DNA from: Paracoccaceae bacterium
GTDB taxonomy: Bacteria > Pseudomonadota > Alphaproteobacteria > Rhodobacterales > Rhodobacteraceae
DNA length: 6,528 nucleotides
Assembly (NCBI GenBank): GCA_007120685.1
Contig: SKNG01000458.1
Coordinates: forward strand, 1 to 6,528
Direction: 5' to 3'
Of this stretch, positions 1 to 4,201 are shown one piece after another (position 1 is the stretch's first letter; every line of letters begins with the position of its first letter). Under the pieces are notes generated by a model, which did no database searches, was not told where the DNA came from, and saw only the letters and a program-made list of their open reading frames with translations. The translations under genes and the position numbers were made by a program.

Positions 1-1901
1 CGGATTATTCGAAGACCGACATGCAGCGCCGCGTGGCGGGGGCGATGGGCACGCTGAGCCGGGCTTTCGGGCTGCAGATCACCGGCGGCTCGACCGCGAC
101 GCGCGACGCCTTTGAGCCCCTGCGCATGGCCGGGGCCAGCGCGCGCGAGGCGCTGAAGCTGGCGGCGGCGGACCGGCTGGGCGTGCCGGTGGCGGACCTG
201 CGCACCGAGGCCGGAGCGGTGATCGCCCTGGGCGACCGGCGTATCGCCTATACCGAACTGGCCGAGGTGGTGGCCCGGATCGACCCGCCGCAGGTGCCGC
301 TGCGCCCGGCGGCGGAGTGGAAACTGCTGGGCCGCTCGCTGCCCCGGCCGGACATGCTGGCAAAGGCCACGGGAACGGCGGATTACGGGGTCGATATCCG
401 CCTGCCGGGGATGAAATTCGCCACCGTCAGGATGACCCCCCGGCTGGGGAGCGAGATGCGCGCCTTCGACCCGGGCCCGGCGCTGGAGATGCCGGGGGTG
501 GAGCGGGTGATCGACCTTGGCACCGGTATCGCCGTGGTGGCGCGCAATTCCTGGGCGGCGATGCAGGGGGCCGCGGCGGTTGCGGTCGAATGGGGCCCGG
601 CACCCTATCCCGAAACCACCGAGGCGATCTTCGACCGTATCGCCGAGGCATTTGACAAGCGCCGCAACTCGCGCCTGCGCAACGACGGCAACATGACCCG
701 CGCGCTGGAGGGAGCAGAGGTAGTCGAGGCCGAATACCGCCTGCCCTTCCTGGCGCATACGACCATGGAGCCGATGAACGCCACGGCGCTTTATACGGGC
801 GACGCGCTGGAACTTTGGACGCCCAGTCAGACGCAGATGGTGCAGGCGCGCAAGGCGGCCGAGGCGGTGGGGCTGCGCGCCGATCAGGTGACGGTGAACA
901 CCCCCTATCTGGGCGGCGGATTCGGCCGGCGGCTGGAGGCGGATTATTCGGTCCTCGCCGCGCGCGTGGCAAAGGCGATGCCCGGCACACCGGTGCATGT
1001 GGTCTGGTCGCGAGAAGAGGATATCGGGCATGACTTCTACCGCCCCGGCGTGATTGCCCGGATGCGCGGCGCGGTGCAGGGTGGGCTGGCGCAGGCGTTG
1101 GAGGCGAAGGTGGCCGCGCCTTCGGTCACGCGGCAGGCAGTGGTGCGGATGACCGGCCTGCCGGCGCCGGGGCCGGACAAGGGGCATGTCGAGGGGCTGT
1201 TCGACCAGCCCTATGCGATCCCGAATTACCGGGTTGAAGGGTATCTGGCCGATCTGGACGTGCCCCTGGGCTTCTGGCGCTCGGTCGGGCACAGCCATAA
1301 CGGGTTCATCCATGAGAGCTTCATCGACGAACTGGCCCATGCCGCCGGGCGCGACCCGCTGGAGTTTCGGCTGGCGATGATGCGCGAGGAAAGCGAGATC
1401 GCGGCGAATGTGCTGGAACAGGTGTCGATGATGGCGCGCTGGCGAGAGCCGAAGCAGGAGGGCACCGGGCGCGGGGTGGCCTTTGCCTGGTCCTTCGGCA
1501 CGCCCGTCGCGCAGGTGATCGAAGTGCGCGACGAGGGGGGTGCCATCCGCATCGCCAAGGCCTGGATCGCCTGCGACATGGGGCGGGCCTTCGATCCGGC
1601 CATTGTGCAGGCGCAGATGGAATCGGGGCTGATCTACGGGCTTTCGGCAGCGGTGATGGGCGAGATCACCTTCGCGGGTGGCGAAGTCCAGCAGCGGAAC
1701 TTCCCCGATTATGACGCGCTGCGCATGCCGGGTGTGCCGGTGATCGAAACCAATGTTCTGCAGGTGCAGGGCCAGATCGGCGGCGCGGGGGAGCCTGCCA
1801 CACCTCCTGCCGCCCCGGCGCTGGCCAACGCGATCTTCGATCTTACCGGCGAGCGGGTGCGCGAACTGCCACTGAACAAACGGTTCGATTTCGTGCTCTG
1901 A
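1..1901 (+). CDS. Molybdopterin-binding (large) subunit of a xanthine dehydrogenase / isoquinoline 1-oxidoreductase family hydroxylase, 5'-partial
   Basis: This is the C-terminal ~630 residues of a molybdenum hydroxylase large subunit, the chain that binds the Mo-pterin cofactor and the substrate (usually an N-heterocycle or aldehyde). The reading frame is open from base 3, so the ATG at 21 is probably internal. Counting from that ATG, I see an ITGGST motif near residue 21, a GGGFGRR glycine loop (298-304), FWRSVGHSHN (418-427), and a C-terminal GGAGEP whose Glu591 matches the conserved catalytic glutamate of the family. These are typical of the single-chain IorB (isoquinoline oxidoreductase) branch, usually ~730-750 residues. 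About 100-120 residues are therefore missing upstream, where IorB-type proteins commonly carry a Tat signal. A 2Fe-2S small subunit would be expected nearby but none is visible here. The substrate cannot be told from sequence. This 'Ior' is unrelated to the indolepyruvate oxidoreductase at the other end of the window. Confidence 0.9.
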   Translation, partial: DYSKTDMQRRVAGAMGTLSRAFGLQITGGSTATRDAFEPLRMAGASAREALKLAAADRLGVPVADLRTEAGAVIALGDRRIAYTELAEVVARIDPPQVPLRPAAEWKLLGRSLPRPDMLAKATGTADYGVDIRLPGMKFATVRMTPRLGSEMRAFDPGPALEMPGVERVIDLGTGIAVVARNSWAAMQGAAAVAVEWGPAPYPETTEAIFDRIAEAFDKRRNSRLRNDGNMTRALEGAEVVEAEYRLPFLAHTTMEPMNATALYTGDALELWTPSQTQMVQARKAAEAVGLRADQVTVNTPYLGGGFGRRLEADYSVLAARVAKAMPGTPVHVVWSREEDIGHDFYRPGVIARMRGAVQGGLAQALEAKVAAPSVTRQAVVRMTGLPAPGPDKGHVEGLFDQPYAIPNYRVEGYLADLDVPLGFWRSVGHSHNGFIHESFIDELAHAAGRDPLEFRLAMMREESEIAANVLEQVSMMARWREPKQEGTGRGVAFAWSFGTPVAQVIEVRDEGGAIRIAKAWIACDMGRAFDPAIVQAQMESGLIYGLSAAVMGEITFAGGEVQQRNFPDYDALRMPGVPVIETNVLQVQGQIGGAGEPATPPAAPALANAIFDLTGERVRELPLNKRFDFVL

Positions 1902-1907
1902 CGGTTA

Positions 1908-1976
1908 GGCCGGGCACCAAATGCCTTGCAGAAAGGCATTTGCAAGACCCTTGTTGAAAGGGTCTTGGTCCCGGCC
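1908..1976. repeat. Inverted-repeat element forming two abutting hairpins within an outer stem, between convergent genes
   Basis: Hairpin 1 has a perfect 10-bp stem, CAAATGCCTT (1918-1927) with AAGGCATTTG (1933-1942), and a 5-nt loop. Hairpin 2 follows with no gap: CAAGACCCTT (1943-1952) with AAGGGTCTTG (1958-1967), also with a 5-nt loop. Flanking bases 1908-1917 pair with 1968-1976 (nine pairs, C1915 bulged), closing a three-way junction with no unpaired junction bases. The element fills the gap between the stop codons at 1901 and 1979. Because it is built of inverted repeats, either transcript can fold the same way. It may act as a bidirectional terminator, a 3'-end stabiliser or a dispersed intergenic repeat. 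No T-tract follows on either strand, so a standard intrinsic terminator is not established. Confidence 0.75.
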
Positions 1977-1978
1977 CC

Positions 1979-2713
1979 TCAGCCGCGCCCAATCCAGGGC
2001 ATGTCGCTGGCCGTGATCGTCAGAAAGGGAATATTGGTCCCCTTCGGCTGGCTGGCCATATGCAGCACGGCCTCGGCCACCTGCGGCAGTTCCATCAGGG
2101 GCTCGGTCCGCCCCGTCCCATCGGCTTGCAGCGCCCCGTGCTCGACTTTTTCGATCAACGCGGTGCGCGCATTGCCGATGTCGATCTGCCCGCAGGTGAT
2201 GCCGAAGGGCCGACCGTCCAGCATCAGTGTCTTCGTCAGCCCCGTCACCGCGTGCTTGGTCGCCGTATAGGCCGCCGATCCCGGTCGTGGGCTGTGCGCC
2301 GCGATCGACCCGTTCAGGATGATCCGCCCACCCTGCGGCTCCTGCCGCCGCATCTGCGCAAAGGCGGCGCGTGCGGTCAGAAACATGCCGGTCAGGTTCA
2401 CCTCCACCGCCGCGCGCCAATCTTCCGGCGTTATCTCGTCGATGGTGGCTGCGGGCGGAAACACCCCGGCATTGGCGAAAACCACATCCACCCGCCCGAA
2501 GCGCGCCACCGTCGCCTTGAAAGCCGCCGCCACCGCCGCCGCATCCGTCACATCGCAAGGCAGTGCCAACGCTTCCGCCTGCCCTACCGCCACCTCTTCC
2601 AGCGCCGCCGCGCGCCGTGCCAGCAGCGCCACCTGCCAGCCGGCCGCCAGAAACCGCTCGCCGCAGGCCCGGCCGATGCCGGAACTGGCGCCGGTGATCA
2701 CCGCAATCGGCAT
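1979..2713 (-). CDS. SDR family NAD(P)-dependent oxidoreductase
   Basis: This is a 244-residue classical short-chain dehydrogenase/reductase, a single Rossmann domain that oxidises or reduces an alcohol/carbonyl substrate with NAD(P)(H). Visible motifs are the cofactor loop TGASSGIG (7-14), CDV (53-55, adenine contact), NAG (81-83), Asn106, Ser136, and the YTATK catalytic pair Tyr149/Lys153. Arg33 and Arg34 after the second strand suggest NADP(H) preference (inference). The usual PG motif after the sixth strand is replaced by CGQIDIGNA (174-182), which I recall as a mark of a particular proteobacterial SDR subgroup. Length and domain are complete. Its ATG shares one base with the upstream RAM gene's stop (TGATG), so the two are probably translationally coupled. 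The substrate is unknown. It is last in the minus-strand block and ends against the inverted-repeat element. Confidence 0.93.
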   Translation of the reverse strand: MPIAVITGASSGIGRACGERFLAAGWQVALLARRAAALEEVAVGQAEALALPCDVTDAAAVAAAFKATVARFGRVDVVFANAGVFPPAATIDEITPEDWRAAVEVNLTGMFLTARAAFAQMRRQEPQGGRIILNGSIAAHSPRPGSAAYTATKHAVTGLTKTLMLDGRPFGITCGQIDIGNARTALIEKVEHGALQADGTGRTEPLMELPQVAEAVLHMASQPKGTNIPFLTITASDMPWIGRG

Positions 2714-2949
2714 CAGAAGGCCTTGAAGGTCATCGTTGTCAGCGTGCGTGAGATGCCGGGAATGTCGAACAGGTTTTCGGTCAGGTAATGGCCGACATCC
2801 GCATCCTCCGGAATGTAGACCTTGGCGATCAGGTCGTATTCGCCGCTGGTGGAATAGAGTTCGGACACCACCTCGCGGTCATAGATGGCGGTGGCCACCT
2901 CGTAGGTCTTGCCGGGTTGGCAACGGAACTGGACGAAGACGCAGATCAT
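2713..2949 (-). CDS. Stand-alone RAM / Lrp-AsnC ligand-binding domain protein
   Basis: This 78-residue protein consists of a single RAM (regulation of amino acid metabolism) domain, the ligand-binding and oligomerisation half of Lrp/AsnC regulators, with no helix-turn-helix. The chain opens with a beta strand (ICVFVQFRC). It continues with a helix, then the Lrp-type turn SGEYDLIAKV (residues ~35-44, with Gly36 and Asp39), a second helix, PGI (64-66), and a closing strand RTLTTMTFKAF. Such stand-alone RAM proteins occur widely in alphaproteobacteria and are thought to form Lrp-like dimers or octamers that bind small molecules such as amino acids. Direct DNA binding is unlikely. It starts 30 bases after thpR ends and overlaps the SDR start by one base, so cotranscription is likely. 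It could act alone or co-assemble with the full-length AsnC regulator encoded two genes upstream (inference). No strong Shine-Dalgarno is seen. Confidence 0.9.
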   Translation of the reverse strand: MICVFVQFRCQPGKTYEVATAIYDREVVSELYSTSGEYDLIAKVYIPEDADVGHYLTENLFDIPGISRTLTTMTFKAF

Positions 2950-2979
2950 GGCGGTTTCCGTTTGTCTGAGCCTGTGAGC

Positions 2980-3549
2980 CTAAGCCGGCGCCGAAGGCCC
3001 GGCAAGAGGGGCATCCAGGGGATAATCGGCCAGCAGGTCGTATTGTGCCCCGTCGGCCCGCAGATGCGAGCGATAAAGCCCATAGCTTTCCACCGCAAAG
3101 AGGGGTGCCTCCAGCGCCCCCACCGACTGGATCGCTGCTGCCAGCGCGGCCGGGTCGCCCTCGCCCGGGCGAAACCGGGCCAGCGTCACATGCGGCGTGA
3201 AGCGGCGGTTTTCCGGCCGCATGCCCGCCTGCCGCGCCGCGCGTTGCAGCCGCGCCTGCAGGGCCTCCAGCGCGGGCTCGCCGGCCGCGCGCGCGTGCAG
3301 GTTGCGCGGCCTGTCGCCGCCAAACACCCCCAGCCCGTCCAGGCGCAGCCAGAAGCCGGGGGCGCGCAGGCTTTCCAGGTCCATATGCAGCGTTTCCAGC
3401 GCGTCGTGGCGCTGATCGCCCAGGAAGACCAGTGTCAGGTGCAGGTTCTCGCGCGGCACCGGCCGCGTCAGGCGCAGGCGCTGCTGGATCAGCGACAGTT
3501 GCGCGATAACACTTTCCGGCAGCGGCAGGGCGAGGAAGGCGCGGATCAT
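2980..3549 (-). CDS. thpR: RNA 2',3'-cyclic phosphodiesterase (2'-5' RNA ligase family)
   Basis: This is a 189-residue member of the 2H phosphoesterase superfamily, and its length is normal for ThpR/LigT. The two catalytic HxTx motifs are intact: HLTL (37-40) and HVTL (120-123). The N-terminus MIRAFLALPLPES is the canonical start of the family, which fixes the ATG at 3549. FTPHVTLARF around the second motif is also typical. Family members hydrolyse 2',3'-cyclic phosphate RNA ends to 2'-phosphates and can ligate tRNA half-molecules through a 2'-5' bond; the physiological role in bacteria is poorly defined. The protein is cytosolic. It lies 61 bases after the AsnC-type regulator and 30 bases before the RAM gene on the same strand. 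It has no obvious biochemical link to either, so the grouping may be only positional. The start codon lies at the edge of a hairpin (3549-3583), and the only Shine-Dalgarno-like match is a weak AGG at 3558-3560. Confidence 0.93.
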   Translation of the reverse strand: MIRAFLALPLPESVIAQLSLIQQRLRLTRPVPRENLHLTLVFLGDQRHDALETLHMDLESLRAPGFWLRLDGLGVFGGDRPRNLHARAAGEPALEALQARLQRAARQAGMRPENRRFTPHVTLARFRPGEGDPAALAAAIQSVGALEAPLFAVESYGLYRSHLRADGAQYDLLADYPLDAPLAGPSAPA

Positions 3550-3611
3550 GCCTCGTGCCTAGCCCTCGAAGGGCAGCGAGGCAATGCCCGGGCAGCGCGC
3601 AGGGCCGCGCT
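3549..3611 (-). other. Inverted-repeat-rich gap between the regulator and thpR
   Basis: Three small dyads sit in this 61-bp gap. Bases 3549-3555 (TGCCTCG) pair with 3577-3583 (CGAGGCA) and enclose an inner stem GCCCT (3562-3566) with AGGGC (3570-3574). Next is a 10-bp palindrome TGCCCGGGCA (3585-3594). Third, AGCGCG (3594-3599) pairs with CGCGCT (3606-3611), touching the regulator's stop codon. In the minus-strand RNA the first hairpin covers the first base of the thpR start codon and its ribosome-binding region. This could end or attenuate the regulator transcript, or limit thpR translation. No U-tract is present, and short GC hairpins are frequent by chance in DNA of this composition. Confidence 0.4.
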
Positions 3612-4060
3612 CAGGCACTCGCGCCCTTGATATGGCGCAGCACCAGATTGGTCTGGATATTGGCGATGCCATCCAGCCGGAACAGCGTGCGCTCCATGAA
3701 GGCGTTGAAGGCGTCCAGATCGACGCAGAGCACGCGCAGGTGATAATCGGCAGCGCCGGTGGTGGCGAAACAGTCGATGACTTCCTCATGGCGCATGACC
3801 TCGGCCTTGAAGCGCTCCACCACCTCCCGCGCATGGCGGGTCAGTTGCACATGGATGATGGCGTGAAAGCCCAGCCCGGCGCGGCGCGGGTCGATCTGGG
3901 CGCGATAGCCGCGGATGACGCCCGCTTCCTCCAGCGCGCGGACGCGGCGCCAGCAGCTGGACGGCGAGAGGCCAGCCTGTTCGGCCAGTTCCTGGTTCGA
4001 CAGGCGGGCGTTTGCCTGCAGCAGGGCGAGAATCCGGTAGTCGCGGTCTTCCAGTTGCAT
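3611..4060 (-). CDS. Lrp/AsnC family transcriptional regulator
   Basis: This is a 149-residue AsnC/Lrp-type regulator of normal family length. The N-terminal winged helix-turn-helix spans roughly residues 3-50 (DRDYRILALLQANARLSNQE, then LAEQAGLSPSSCWRRVRAL). The C-terminal RAM domain spans roughly 63-143, with the effector-site turn TGAADYHLRV (101-110). I chose ATG 4060 because it gives the typical MQLEDRDYRIL opening and has GGA seven bases upstream. A TTG at 4075 would add five residues (MPDTV) and cannot be excluded. Such proteins form dimers and octamers, bind amino acids or related metabolites, and usually control an adjacent divergent gene and themselves. Here that neighbour is the indolepyruvate ferredoxin oxidoreductase, so an aromatic or branched amino acid, or its 2-oxoacid, is a plausible effector (inference). 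Three phased repeats in the shared upstream region are candidate operators. Confidence 0.94.
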   Translation of the reverse strand: MQLEDRDYRILALLQANARLSNQELAEQAGLSPSSCWRRVRALEEAGVIRGYRAQIDPRRAGLGFHAIIHVQLTRHAREVVERFKAEVMRHEEVIDCFATTGAADYHLRVLCVDLDAFNAFMERTLFRLDGIANIQTNLVLRHIKGASA

Positions 4061-4067
4061 GACGGTA

Positions 4068-4147
4068 TCCGGCAAGTGCTTTCATCTGATATAGTTGCTC
4101 CGGCAAATTCTGCCATCTTTCATCCGTTAATCCGGCATATTTGGCAC
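4068..4147. promoter_or_regulatory. Three helically phased direct repeats, candidate Lrp/AsnC operators
   Basis: Three copies of TCCGGCA[AT][AG]T start at 4068, 4099 and 4131, so their spacings are 31 and 32 bp, about three turns of B-DNA each. The middle copy is also a dyad, GGCA-AATTC-TGCC (4102-4114), with the A/T-centred form typical of Lrp-family sites. The outer two are imperfect dyads. The first copy lies just upstream of the regulator's ATG, inside its leader, which would suit autoregulation. Same-face spacing suits an Lrp-like multimer wrapping DNA. The assignment to the adjacent regulator is inferred. Confidence 0.5.
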
Positions 4148-4191
4148 CCCTTTTCGCGCGCCCCGCGCTATCATCGCAATGCCAGCCAATC

Positions 4192-4196
4192 GGAGG
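4192..4196 (+). promoter_or_regulatory. Ribosome-binding site of the indolepyruvate oxidoreductase gene
   Basis: GGAGG lies five bases before the ATG at 4202, a strong Shine-Dalgarno and a much better match than those of the minus-strand genes. It fixes the start. A second ATG at 4197 abuts the GGAGG and opens only a two-codon frame (ATG CCA TGA), so it is too close to be the real start. Confidence 0.8.
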
Positions 4197-4201
4197 ATGC
4201 C

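Larger units (their letters stand above)
4061..4201. promoter_or_regulatory. Divergent control region between the AsnC-type regulator and the indolepyruvate oxidoreductase
   Basis: This 141-bp stretch is locally A/T-richer than its flanks, mainly at 4076-4145. It must hold the promoters for both divergent genes. I could not assign a convincing -35/-10 pair: TTGGCA (4141-4146) and TATCAT (4169-4174) are individually good but 22 bp apart, which is too far for a standard sigma-70 promoter. Repeats likely to bind the regulator are listed separately. CTTTCATC also occurs twice (4079-4086 and 4117-4124). Confidence 0.6.

Noticed and set aside
1905..2558. A 217-codon minus-strand frame overlapping the SDR gene in another frame and running into the intergenic repeat
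   Set aside because: The product is a Gly/Arg/Asp-rich shadow of the SDR coding sequence, whose own frame carries all SDR motifs.
2788..3630. A 280-codon plus-strand open frame opposite the RAM and thpR genes
   Set aside because: It lies antisense to two well-supported genes, has Arg/Gln-rich low-complexity content, no family motifs and no convincing ribosome-binding site.
4061..4075. TTG at 4075 as the start of the AsnC-type regulator
   Set aside because: The ATG at 4060 gives the normal family N-terminus and has GGA at suitable spacing. The extra five residues match nothing I recognise. The choice remains open without start-site data.
4141..4174. TTGGCA plus TATCAT as a promoter for the indolepyruvate oxidoreductase
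   Set aside because: The spacer is 22 bp, well outside the 16-18 bp usable by sigma-70, and TTGGCA is already part of the third direct repeat.
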